A DNA stretch of 64,000 nt, taken from the NCBI GenBank assembly GCA_036501535.1, contig DASYAE010000021.1, positions 99,882-163,881 on the forward strand, given 5' to 3'. A program made the translations under genes and the position numbers. Under the pieces are notes generated by a model that saw only the letters and a program-made list of their open reading frames with translations, searched no databases and had not been told where the DNA came from. Position 1 is the stretch's first letter; each line of letters starts with the position of its first letter. Below are positions 9,498-17,328 of the stretch, piece after piece. Source of the stretch: DASYAE01 sp036501535 (GTDB taxonomy: Bacteria > Actinomycetota > Actinomycetes > Streptomycetales > Catenulisporaceae).

Positions 9498-9913
9498 GAC
9501 GCCGCGGCGAGCCAGCCGGGGAGCCGGTCGAGGCAGTCCGACCAGCCCTGCGTGTGCTGCTCGGCGGACGACGCGTCCTCGAGCCGCTCGTGATGCAGCG
9601 TCAGCTGCGTTCCGCCGTCGGCGATCGCGGCCAGCTCGATCGTGACCAGCGATTCGCACGCCTCGCCGGACCACCGCCAGGTCATCGCCAGCCGCCGGGG
9701 CGGGTCGACGACCGTGTAGGTTCCACTCACGCCGAGATCGGCCTTCGGCGCGTCGAGCCGGAACGCCCCGCCGACCCGCAGGTCGAGCGCCGCCACAGTG
9801 CCGAACCGCTCCGGCCAGAACCAGCCGGACAGCGCCGCCGGCTCGGTCAGGGCGCGCCAGACCCGAAACGGGTCCGCGGCCAGGGTCCGCTGGAGGCGCA
9901 GTTCGGCGGTCAT
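9494..9913 (-). CDS. SRPBCC (AHSA1/START-like) family protein
   Basis: 139 residues. LRLQRTLAADPFRVWRALTEPAALSGWFWP is the typical start of an AHSA1-like domain, and RLAMTWRW and QLTLHHERL are its later strands. Such proteins bind hydrophobic ligands or act as Hsp90 co-chaperone relatives; the ligand is unknown. Many are co-transcribed with an ArsR regulator, but none is adjacent here. ATG 9913 follows GGAG. The stop shares bases CTA(G) with the TetR gene at 9494-9497. Confidence 0.85.
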   Translation of the reverse strand: MTAELRLQRTLAADPFRVWRALTEPAALSGWFWPERFGTVAALDLRVGGAFRLDAPKADLGVSGTYTVVDPPRRLAMTWRWSGEACESLVTIELAAIADGGTQLTLHHERLEDASSAEQHTQGWSDCLDRLPGWLAAAS

Positions 9914-9951
9914 GTCGGCTCCGGATCGGCAGGGGTCGGGCGCATATGCTC

Positions 9952-9963
9952 AACCAATCGGTT
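9952..9963. promoter_or_regulatory. Inverted repeat AACC-n4-GGTT
   Basis: AACCAATCGGTT has perfect 4-bp half sites, extended by CTc/aAG outside. It lies about 40 nt upstream of the AHSA1 gene and about 95 nt upstream of the P-loop gene. It may be a regulator site; no adjacent regulator claims it. Confidence 0.3.
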
Positions 9964-10055
9964 AAGTATTGCGGCGAGCGGCGGCCGGGGCAAGGGCGCC
10001 GGCCGACGGGGTGTCAGACTTGAGCCGGGAGAAGCGAGAGCGAGAAGTGGGGAGC

Positions 10056-11033
10056 ATGAGCGTGGTCGCGTCGGCCGGACTGCCGTTTCACCCGACGGCC
10101 GAAGCGGTCCTCGGTCCGCTGGAAGAGCGCGCCGCGTCGGGACCGCTGGCCGTTCGCGATCTCGTCGGCGTGCTGGCCGCCCAGAGCGTCGGTCTCGTCC
10201 GACCTCTTGCGCTTCGGCTCGGCTTGGTCGGGCCCGATGGCGTGCTGGGTCCGCAGGGTGCTGCGGTGGCCGAGGCAGTCGGGGACGACGTCGGCTTCGC
10301 GGTGTTCTGCGATGCGGGCGTGCGCGAGGCCGAGCGGATGGGAGCTGCCGGCGTTCTGTGCGAGCACCTGCTGCTCGGCCTGCTTCGGCTCGGCGGGGAT
10401 GCGGCGCTGCTGGCGCGGGCGCGCCAGGAGTTCCAGCTGCTGCGCGGCGAGCGGGCCTTGGACGAGTACGAGAAGGTGCCGCCGGTCGCGCGCCCGGCCG
10501 CAGCCGAACAGCCCTTCGTCGTTCTGGTCGCGGGCGCTCCCGGCACGGGCAAGTCCACACTGGCCGAGGCGGTGGCGACCGCGTTGCGCGCGCCGGTGTT
10601 CTCCGCGGACTGGCAGTTCGGCGCCCTGGTCCCGTTCGGCGCGATCCGCAACGACAACGGCGTCCCGCTCGGCGACGTGATGCTCACCGCGTTGACGGTC
10701 CGTCAGCTGCAGCTCGGCCTCAGCGCGATCCTCGACACGACGGGCCATCAGGCCGAGATCCGGCGGCGCCGGCGCTCGCTCGCCGAACGGCACGGAGGCC
10801 GCTTCGTCGGCGTGGAGTGCGTGTGCTCGGACGAGTCCGCGCACCGCGGCCGGGTCGAGGGCCGGGTGCGCGGGATCCCCGGCTGGCCTTCCACGGTGAC
10901 CTGGGAGCACGTCGGCCGGGCGCAGGGGCGCTGGGAGCTCTGGGACGACCCGCACCTCGTCGTCGACTCCGCGGTCACCGCGCCCGAAGCCGCGTTGCGG
11001 CGCGTCCTGGCCGAGATCCGGGCGGGGGATTAG
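10056..11033 (+). CDS. Clp_N-like repeat fused to P-loop kinase/ATPase
   Basis: 325 residues from ATG 10056. GTG 10047 and GTG 10011 are in-frame alternatives, and GGGGAG sits too close to 10056 to decide. Residues 5-130 look like two Clp N-terminal repeats; the second has VLCEHLLLGLLRLGGDAALL, as in ClpA/ClpC. The P-loop GAPGTGKST follows with Lys166, and then a kinase-like domain containing ILDTTGHQAEIRRRRRSLAERHG, as in AAA_33/zeta-type kinases. The substrate is unknown. It stands alone between divergent and convergent genes. Confidence 0.7.
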   Translation: MSVVASAGLPFHPTAEAVLGPLEERAASGPLAVRDLVGVLAAQSVGLVRPLALRLGLVGPDGVLGPQGAAVAEAVGDDVGFAVFCDAGVREAERMGAAGVLCEHLLLGLLRLGGDAALLARARQEFQLLRGERALDEYEKVPPVARPAAAEQPFVVLVAGAPGTGKSTLAEAVATALRAPVFSADWQFGALVPFGAIRNDNGVPLGDVMLTALTVRQLQLGLSAILDTTGHQAEIRRRRRSLAERHGGRFVGVECVCSDESAHRGRVEGRVRGIPGWPSTVTWEHVGRAQGRWELWDDPHLVVDSAVTAPEAALRRVLAEIRAGD

Positions 11034-11064
11034 CGCGGCGGCCGCACCGGCTGTGCGCCGAGCC

Positions 11065-11484
11065 TCAGGGTTCGGGCTCGTCCGGCGCGACGACGAGTTC
11101 GACCTCGAATCCGTCGGTATTCTCCAGGTATCCGGCCAGGTGTTCGGCGCCGCCGGCGTGCGGGTGGCGGTCGGCGAACATCAGTTTCCAGCCGTGCTCG
11201 GGCGCCGCGGCGACCAGGCGGTCGAGGTGGGCGCGGTCGGCGAGGTGGAACGCGAGGTGGTTCAGGCCGGGCCGGAGCCGGTCGTGCTCCGGGCCGGTGC
11301 GCGCGGGCGAGGCCTCGACGACCAGGTAGGTCGCGCCCAGGCGCCAGCTGCGCCCGTCCGGCCAGTCCTGGAACGCGGAGTAGCCCAGCTCGCCGAGCAG
11401 TCAGCCGAAGCTGTCCGCGGCGCGCTGCAGGTCGGGGACCCAGAGTTCGACGTGGTGCAGTGTTCCGGGCACGGGTCGGGTCAT
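11065..11484 (-). pseudogene. VOC (glyoxalase/bleomycin resistance-like) gene with in-frame TGA
   Basis: A 140-codon frame from ATG 11484 to TGA 11065 is interrupted only by TGA at codon 28 (11401-11403). Before it reads HHVELWVPDLQRAADSFG and after it LLGELGYSAFQDWPDGRSW, then GLNHLAFH and LMFADRHPHAGG near the end. This is a VOC metal-enzyme fold. Relatives as I remember them have Trp (TGG) at the interrupted site, so a single G-to-A change fits. Everything downstream remains open and family-like, so the mutation is recent, a sequencing error, or read through. No selenocysteine element is evident. Confidence 0.75.
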
Positions 11485-11513
11485 GGCGATCGCCTCTGTG
11501 AATAAGTTGTGAA

Positions 11514-13463
11514 TCAGTCGCGCAGGGCGTGGCGCAGCCGGGTGACCCGCGGCCGGTCGGGACGGGACTCGACGGCCTCCGACAGGTGGCGGCCGGCGCC
11601 GTGCACGACCGAGATGTGCCGCGTGGCGAGCGTGAAGGCGCCGAGGACCTGAGCGCGGGTCAGCTGCTGCGCCGTCGCGCCGTCGAAGACCGCGACCACG
11701 GCGGGCCACCGTCCGCCCTGCGCCTCGGCCGCGGTGAGCGCCCAGGCGTGGCGCAGCGCCTCCTTCGCCGCCTGCGCGCCCTCCAGCTTGACCAGGCCCG
11801 CGTGCGGCTCGTCGAAGAGCACTGTCAGGCCGTCCGGGTCGGCCTGCTCGACGGTGCCGGTCTCGCCGCCGTGCAGGCCGTGCTCGGGCAGCGGCGCCGC
11901 GGCGACGACCCGGTCGGCCGGGTCGAAGCCGCCGCAGATCCCCGGGCCCGCGTTCAGCTCCGCCTTGACGGCTGCGTTGAGCTCGGCCGCGCCGGCAGGC
12001 CCGGCGGCGGCCACCGCGACCACCTGGATGTCGTTCGCGGTCAGGCCGAATGCCCGCGGGATGGACTGCGTCGCCAGCTGGACCGCGCGGTGCACCGCCT
12101 CGGCCGGCTCGCGCACCGGCACGATCATGACCTCCGGCGGCGTTCCCTCAGGGCTCTGCAGCAGCTCCTGCGGCGGCAGCCCGCCGTGCCGCACCGAATC
12201 GGCCAGCGCGCTGCGCGGGCCGATCGGCCGGTGCTTGACCTCGACCCGGGGCAGCCGGCCGCCGAACTCCGGCTCGTCGAGCTCCAGCAGGTCGCGGAAG
12301 AGCAGGCCGGGCGCAGCCGCGGGCAGCGTGGCCGGGTCCCCGGCGAGCAGCACGTGCGCACCCTCCGCGGCGCCTTCGAGCAGCGCCGAGCCGAGTTCGA
12401 GGTCGAGCAGCTGCGCGTCGGCGAGGATGAGCGCCGGGGCCTGCGCGAGCCGCTGCGGATCCGCGGACAGGCCGCGCGCGTCGACCGGCTCGGCGCCCGC
12501 GGCGGCGAGCGTGCGCAGGCCGGCGGCCGACGGCGAGGCGATCAGCGCGCCCGGGAAGGCGCCGGCGAGCGCGGCCAGCATGGCGGCGGTGGTGCCGGTC
12601 GCCAGGCTCAGGCCGCCGGCGGCGAAGGCGTCGACCAGCTGCTCGGGCGCGGGCTCTCGCGTGGCGTCCGCCGAATCAGTGTTCGAGTGGGCGGGGCCGT
12701 CGGCCCGGTCGAGCGGCTGCGGCGTGGCGGCCAGCCGCTGCGCCGCCTCGGCGACCGCCTGCTCGGCGAACGCCCAGCGCTCGACGGCGAGCAGGGTGCG
12801 CTCCCCGGTCAGCATCGAGGCGGGATCGTCGTCGTCCGCGGCGTCGAGCTCCTCGAAGTCCTCCATCTGCTCGGCGCCGGCGTCCTCGCCGAGCGAGACC
12901 GGGACGGCGAAGGCGAGTACGGCGCCCGCGTCGATCGCGTCGGCGATCGCGCCGGCCGCGTCGGCCACGGCCAGGTCGCCGAGCGCCGCGGCGACGGCCG
13001 AGGCGGTCTGCGCGGTGCTCCCGCCCGCCGCCGCGCGCCGCACCAGCCAGGCGATCAGGGCCCTGGTACGGCGCCGGTCCTCGGCCTCCGGCGCGCCCGT
13101 CCCGGCGATCGCGCCGGCCAGCGCATCGGCGGCCTGCGGCCCGACGCCGGGGACCTCGAGGACGCACCAGGGGTCCTCGGCGACCCGCCCGGCCGCGGAG
13201 CGGCCCAGCGCGGCCGTGATCCGTTCGCCGTACTCCGCCGGCGCGCCGGCCGAGGCCAGCCAGCCGGCCAGCCGCTCGACCGCCGCGGCGTCGTCGGGCT
13301 CTGCGCTGCTCGCCGGACTGCCCGCCGACTCGGCGGCGGGCTGTGTTTCATCGGCGGCCTCGGCCGTGCCCGTCCCACTCGCGGCCTCGGCGAGTTTCAC
13401 GGCCCTGACGGCCGCGTTCGACTCCTCCGGAGCCCCGGCGCTCGGCGCGCCCCCCTCGGTCAT
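11514..13463 (-). CDS. RecD2-like helicase relative lacking Walker motifs
   Basis: 649 residues. A helix-hairpin-helix-like region (about 80-140, DPWCVLEVPGVGPQAADAL) is followed by an SF1 helicase-like core. LLAGDPATLPAAAPGLLFRDLLEL matches the RecD motif GDPxQLPxVxxGxxLxDL. WALTAAEAQGGRWPAVV sits where RecD2 has its TVHKSQGSEWP motif. Walker A is replaced by LATGTTAAM (287-295), and the Walker B DE is replaced by Ala348-Asp349. It probably cannot hydrolyse ATP in the usual way and may be structural or regulatory. Similar HHH-domain proteins occur in Streptomyces. The AKR upstream ends 6 nt before its ATG, so the two may be co-transcribed. Confidence 0.7.
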   Translation of the reverse strand: MTEGGAPSAGAPEESNAAVRAVKLAEAASGTGTAEAADETQPAAESAGSPASSAEPDDAAAVERLAGWLASAGAPAEYGERITAALGRSAAGRVAEDPWCVLEVPGVGPQAADALAGAIAGTGAPEAEDRRRTRALIAWLVRRAAAGGSTAQTASAVAAALGDLAVADAAGAIADAIDAGAVLAFAVPVSLGEDAGAEQMEDFEELDAADDDDPASMLTGERTLLAVERWAFAEQAVAEAAQRLAATPQPLDRADGPAHSNTDSADATREPAPEQLVDAFAAGGLSLATGTTAAMLAALAGAFPGALIASPSAAGLRTLAAAGAEPVDARGLSADPQRLAQAPALILADAQLLDLELGSALLEGAAEGAHVLLAGDPATLPAAAPGLLFRDLLELDEPEFGGRLPRVEVKHRPIGPRSALADSVRHGGLPPQELLQSPEGTPPEVMIVPVREPAEAVHRAVQLATQSIPRAFGLTANDIQVVAVAAAGPAGAAELNAAVKAELNAGPGICGGFDPADRVVAAAPLPEHGLHGGETGTVEQADPDGLTVLFDEPHAGLVKLEGAQAAKEALRHAWALTAAEAQGGRWPAVVAVFDGATAQQLTRAQVLGAFTLATRHISVVHGAGRHLSEAVESRPDRPRVTRLRHALRD

Positions 13464-13469
13464 CGCTCT

Positions 13470-14444
13470 CTATCCCCTGTTCCAGCCGTGGTCGGGGTAC
13501 CCGAGGTAGGGCTCCGACACGTCGTCCAACGCTTCGCGGATCGTCTGCGGCAGCACGAGTTCCTCCGCGGCGAGCACTCCGCGCAACTGCGCGGCGGTAC
13601 GCGCGCCGATGATAGGCGCTGCCACCCCCGGCCGGTCCCGCACCCAGGCCAGCGCCACCTCCACCGGCGCGACCCCGAGGCCGTCCGACGCGGTCGCCAC
13701 CGCGTCCACGATCCGCCGCGCCGCATCGGTGAAGTAGGGCTCGACGAAGCCGCCGAACCGGTCGCTCGCACCGCGCGAGTCGGACGGGATCCCGGTGCGG
13801 TACTTGCCGGTCAGCACGCCCCGGCCGAGCGGCGACCACGGCAGCAGGCCGAGGCCGAGGGCCGCCGCGGCCGGCGCGACCTCGCGCTCGACCCCGCGCT
13901 GCAGCAGCGAGTACTCCATCTGCGCCGAGGCGAGCTGGGCGCGCCCCGGCACGGCGCGCTGCCACGAGGCTGCCGCGGCGAGCTGCCAGCCGCTGTAGTT
14001 CGAGACGCCGACGTAGCGCGCCTTGCCCGAGGCGACCGCCGTGTCGAGTGCGGCCAGCGTCTCCTCGATCGGCGTGTTGTCGTCATAGGCGTGCAGCTGC
14101 CACAGGTCGACGTAATCGGTGCCCAGCCGGCGCAGCGACGCGTCGAGGGCGGAGAGCAGATGGCCGCGCGAGGCGTCGAACCGCCGTTCCCTCTGCGGGA
14201 CCGAAACCGCCTTGGTCGCGATGACCACGTCGCAGCGGATGCCCTCCACCAGCCGTCCGAGCAGCGATTCCGACTCGCCGTCGCAGTACACGTCGGCCGT
14301 GTCGATCAAGGTCCCGCCCGCGTCCAGAAAGGCCTTGAGCTGGTCGGCCGCCTCCGTCTCGTCGCTCTCCCGGCCCCAGGCCATGGTGCCCAGACCGACG
14401 CGGGAGACGCGCAGGCCGGTCCGCCCCAGATGTCGCTGCTCCAT
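13470..14444 (-). CDS. Aldo/keto reductase
   Basis: 324 residues from ATG 14444. DTADVYC gives Asp and Tyr, IATKAVSV Lys, and WQLHAYD His of the catalytic tetrad. PLGRGVLTGKYR and IIGARTAAQL are the usual AKR C-terminal motifs. It belongs to the YajO/Tas-like group. There is no ribosome site; a TACATT box 7 nt upstream suggests a leaderless message. It lies just upstream of the RecD2-like gene on the same strand. Confidence 0.9.
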   Translation of the reverse strand: MEQRHLGRTGLRVSRVGLGTMAWGRESDETEAADQLKAFLDAGGTLIDTADVYCDGESESLLGRLVEGIRCDVVIATKAVSVPQRERRFDASRGHLLSALDASLRRLGTDYVDLWQLHAYDDNTPIEETLAALDTAVASGKARYVGVSNYSGWQLAAAASWQRAVPGRAQLASAQMEYSLLQRGVEREVAPAAAALGLGLLPWSPLGRGVLTGKYRTGIPSDSRGASDRFGGFVEPYFTDAARRIVDAVATASDGLGVAPVEVALAWVRDRPGVAAPIIGARTAAQLRGVLAAEELVLPQTIREALDDVSEPYLGYPDHGWNRG

Positions 14445-14451
14445 AAGCTGC

Positions 14452-14457
14452 AATGTA
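14452..14457 (-). promoter_or_regulatory. -10 box TACATT, leaderless candidate
   Basis: On the minus strand TACATT ends 7 nt before the AKR ATG at 14444. Confidence 0.4.
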
Positions 14458-14619
14458 GTGGCTGCACCGGGACTCGCGGAGGCCCCTCACCTGTTCGGCT
14501 GTGGACAAGGTCCGCCTGTCCCTCAAACAGGTGGCACCCGAAAGGGCTCGTCCGCCTTGTGCGGCGAGCGGCATCCTCGAGGCCTGTCGCAGGGCCGGCG
14601 GCGTCCTCGACGACCATAG

Positions 14620-14633
14620 TTACCGGCGAGTAA
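14620..14633. promoter_or_regulatory. TTAC-n6-GTAA palindrome in the 14445-14750 intergenic region
   Basis: TTACCGGCGAGTAA has perfect 4-bp outer halves. The form resembles TetR-type operators of lipid genes in actinobacteria. It lies 118 nt upstream of the LLM oxidoreductase ATG. A TAACGT box at 14706-14711 may be that gene's -10. The rest of this 306-bp gap shows nothing else I can name. Confidence 0.35.
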
Positions 14634-14750
14634 GGTGTCACGCGGGCGGCGGCGCAACACCCCGCGGCGGTCATGCGCAACAGTATGGTGCGGCGCGGCA
14701 CCGATATAACGTACGACGGCGACGATAGCGACGACAGCGATGGAGCGGCG

Positions 14751-15800
14751 ATGAAGCTGGGCGTGAACCTCGGATACTGGGGCGCGGGCACCGACGCGGA
14801 CAACCTGGCCCTGGCCCGCGAGGCCGACCGGCTCGGCTACTCGGTCTGCTGGGCTGCCGAGGCCTACGGCTCGGACGCGGCGACCGTGCTGGCCTGGGTC
14901 GCCGCCCAGACCGAGCGGATCGACATCGGCTCGGCCGTGTTCCAGATCCCGGCCCGCACCCCGGCGATGACCGCGATGACCGCCGCCACGCTCGACTCGC
15001 TGTCCGGCGGCCGGTTCCGGCTCGGCCTCGGCGTCTCCGGCCCGCAGGTGTCCGAGGGCTGGCACGGCGTCCCATTCAAGGCGCCGCTCGGCCGCACCCG
15101 CGAATACGTCGACATCGTTCGCCTCGCGCTCAGCCGCAAGCGGGTGTCCTACGAGGGCCAGCACTATCAGCTGCCGGTGCCCGGCGGCCCCGGCAAGGCG
15201 CTGCAACTGACGGTCCATCCGGTGCGCGACGACATGCCGATCTACCTCGCCGCCGTCGGCCCGAAGAACCTCCAGCTGACCGGACGCATCGCGGACGGCT
15301 GGCTGGCCGTGTTCTGCTCGCCCGCCTTCGCCGCCGAGCAGCTGGCCGCGATCGAGGCCGGGCGCAAGGAGGCCGGGCTCGGCATGGAGGGCTTCGACGT
15401 CGTGCCGACCGTCCCGCTCGTGATCGGCGACGACCTCGAGCAGGCCGCCGACCTGGTGCGCTGGTACGCCGCGCTCTACATCGGCGGGATGGGCAGCCGG
15501 GAGCAGAATTTCTACAACCGGCTGGCCTGCCGGATGGGCTTCGCCGACGCCGCGGCGCAGGTGCAGGACCTCTACCTGGCCCGGCGGCACCGCGACGCCG
15601 CCGCGGCGGTGCCCTTCGAGTTCATCGACGCCACCAGCCTGATCGGCCCGGTCGAGCGGATCGCCGAGCGGATGAAGGAGTTCGCCGCGGCAGGCGTGAC
15701 GACGCTGACCGTCGCCCCCTTCGCCGCGTCGCTCGAGCAGAAGCTGGCCGACCTTCCGCTGGCGCAGGAGGCGCTGCGCGCGGCCGAGTCGGCCGGGTGA
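14751..15800 (+). CDS. LLM class F420-dependent oxidoreductase
   Basis: 349 residues forming a luciferase-like TIM barrel. MKLGVNLGYWGAG opens the first strand, FRLGLGVSGPQVSEGWHG is the LLM motif, and IYLAAVGPKNLQLTGRIADGW completes the cofactor site. Relatives use F420H2 rather than FMN. The substrate is not predictable. ATG 14751 has GGAG 5 nt upstream; an earlier in-frame ATG at 14673 lacks a site. It precedes the mycothiol block but is separated by a gap. Confidence 0.9.
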   Translation: MKLGVNLGYWGAGTDADNLALAREADRLGYSVCWAAEAYGSDAATVLAWVAAQTERIDIGSAVFQIPARTPAMTAMTAATLDSLSGGRFRLGLGVSGPQVSEGWHGVPFKAPLGRTREYVDIVRLALSRKRVSYEGQHYQLPVPGGPGKALQLTVHPVRDDMPIYLAAVGPKNLQLTGRIADGWLAVFCSPAFAAEQLAAIEAGRKEAGLGMEGFDVVPTVPLVIGDDLEQAADLVRWYAALYIGGMGSREQNFYNRLACRMGFADAAAQVQDLYLARRHRDAAAAVPFEFIDATSLIGPVERIAERMKEFAAAGVTTLTVAPFAASLEQKLADLPLAQEALRAAESAG

Positions 15801-15858
15801 TCCGACCGCTGTAGCGGCGCCCTGCCGGGTGCCCAAGCCGAATGAAGCCGCTTGCCTA

Positions 15859-15864
15859 TACGGT
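15859..15864 (+). promoter_or_regulatory. -10 box TACGGT, leaderless candidate
   Basis: TACGGT ends 6 nt before GTG 15871; the overlapping TATACG at 15857 is an alternative box. No ribosome site precedes this GTG. Confidence 0.4.
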
Positions 15865-15870
15865 TCTGTC

Positions 15871-16569
15871 GTGACTTTAGTTCTGCTGATCAGGCACGGG
15901 CGCACGACGGCGAACGCCTCCGGGGTGCTGGCCGGGCGCATCCCGGGCGTCGACCTGGACGAGCGCGGCCGGGAGCAGGCCGCGACACTGGCCAAGCGGA
16001 TCGCCGGGATCCCGCTGGCCGCCGTGGTCAGCAGCCCGCTGGAGCGAACCCGGCAGACCGCCGAGGCGCTGCTGGCCGACCGGGTCGACGTCCCGCTGCA
16101 CCTCGAGCCCGGGGTGGCCGAGTGCGACTACGGCGACTGGTCCGGCCGGGAGCTCAAGACCCTGGCCAAAGAACCGCTCTGGAAGGTCGTGCAGGCGCAC
16201 CCGGCGGCCGCGGCCTTCCCCGGCGGCGAGTCGATGGCCGCCATGTCGGCCCGCGCGGTCGCGGCCGTCCGGCAGTGGAACGAGACGCTCGGCGCGAACG
16301 CGGTCTACGCCGTCGTCACCCATGGGGACCTAATCAAGGCGATCACCGCTGACGCGCTCGGTATGCACCTCGACCTGTTCCAGCGCATCCAGGCGGACCC
16401 TTGCTCGGTCACCGCGATCAACTACACTCCGGGCCGTCCGTTCGTTCTGCGGCTCAACGACACGGGCGGCGACGTCGCCGGCCTGATTCCGCCGAAGCGG
16501 AGCCGCGGTCACAAGCGGGCGGCTGCATCCGGCGACGCCGCGGTGGGCGGCGGAGCGGGAGCGGACTGA
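15871..16569 (+). CDS. Histidine phosphatase family protein (MSMEG_4193 family)
   Basis: 232 residues from GTG 15871. LIRHGRTTANASG carries the catalytic His of the phosphoglycerate-mutase superfamily. SSPLERTRQTAE, ECDYGDWSGREL and VTHGDLIKAI supply the remaining Arg, Glu and His of the pocket. The Ala/Gly-rich tail is poorly conserved. The substrate is unknown. It begins the conserved actinobacterial order phosphatase-DUF3090-SCO1664-mshC. The longer frame upstream lacks family similarity. Confidence 0.9.
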   Translation: MTLVLLIRHGRTTANASGVLAGRIPGVDLDERGREQAATLAKRIAGIPLAAVVSSPLERTRQTAEALLADRVDVPLHLEPGVAECDYGDWSGRELKTLAKEPLWKVVQAHPAAAAFPGGESMAAMSARAVAAVRQWNETLGANAVYAVVTHGDLIKAITADALGMHLDLFQRIQADPCSVTAINYTPGRPFVLRLNDTGGDVAGLIPPKRSRGHKRAAASGDAAVGGGAGAD

Positions 16570-16752
16570 ATACGCGTAGGCTCGTAACCGGTGGGGTTGT
16601 GAACCAGGCGGTTCCGGCCGGGCAGCGCGAGGAGGCGCGTCCGTCTCCGGGGCGGTCGTCACGTTCTGCGTCGGCCCGCGGCCAGCCGCGCCGTCCCGTC
16701 CCGACGGGCCGGCGGCGAAGCGAAGCAGCACGATCGAAGGAGGCTCGAGACA

Positions 16753-17328
16753 GTGCCCAGGCACCTGTTCGTTTACGACCCGCCGGACCGGTTCGTGGCC
16801 GGCACCGTGGGCGAGCCGGGGTCGCGCAGCTTCTTCCTGCAGGCCCGCTCCGGACCCCGGGTCACCTCGGTCGCCCTGGAGAAGGAGCAGGTGGCGCTGC
16901 TGGCCGAGCGGCTGGAGGAGCTGCTCGACGAGATCGTGCGGCGCACCGGCGGGGCGACCACGGTGCCCGCCGCCGCGCCGCCGGACTCGGCCGACAACGC
17001 CCCGCTGGACCAGCCGATCCTGGAGGAGTTCCGGGTCGGCTCGCTGGCGCTGGCCTGGGACGAGTCGCGCGGCCGGATCGTGATCGAGGCCGGCGCGGTG
17101 ACGGACGCCGAGGACCCGGCCGAGCCGCTGTCCGACGACCCGACGGCCGAGGCGCCCGACGCCCTCAGGGTGCGGCTGACCGGCAAGCAGGCCCGCGCCT
17201 TCGCCGCCCGGGCCCAGGCCGTGGTCGCCGCCGGGCGCCCGCCCTGCCCGCTGTGCGAGCTGCCGCTCGATCCCGAGGGGCACATCTGTCCGCGGCAGAA
17301 CGGCTACCGCAGACGGCCGGCGGCGTGA
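16753..17328 (+). CDS. DUF3090 family protein with zinc-finger-like C-terminus
   Basis: 191 residues starting PRHLFVYDPPDRFVAG, the DUF3090 hallmark. The C-terminus CPLCELPLDPEGHICPR has three cysteines and a histidine arranged to bind zinc. GTG 16753 is preceded by GGAGG at 9 nt. The function is unknown. The stop overlaps the next GTG as GTGA, so the two are translationally coupled. Confidence 0.9.
   Translation: MPRHLFVYDPPDRFVAGTVGEPGSRSFFLQARSGPRVTSVALEKEQVALLAERLEELLDEIVRRTGGATTVPAAAPPDSADNAPLDQPILEEFRVGSLALAWDESRGRIVIEAGAVTDAEDPAEPLSDDPTAEAPDALRVRLTGKQARAFAARAQAVVAAGRPPCPLCELPLDPEGHICPRQNGYRRRPAA

Noticed and set aside
11380..11403. Selenocysteine recoding at the VOC TGA
   Set aside because: No evident downstream stem-loop of the bacterial SECIS kind, and the expected residue is Trp, not Cys.
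16583..16600. Half match to the LacI palindrome (TAACCGGT)
   Set aside because: Flanking bases do not form the ACTn/nAGT outer halves and the neighbouring genes are unrelated to sugars.
16598..16752. Open frame from GTG 16598 leading into the DUF3090 gene region
   Set aside because: Its product is Arg/Pro/Ser rich without a pattern and it runs out of frame through DUF3090.
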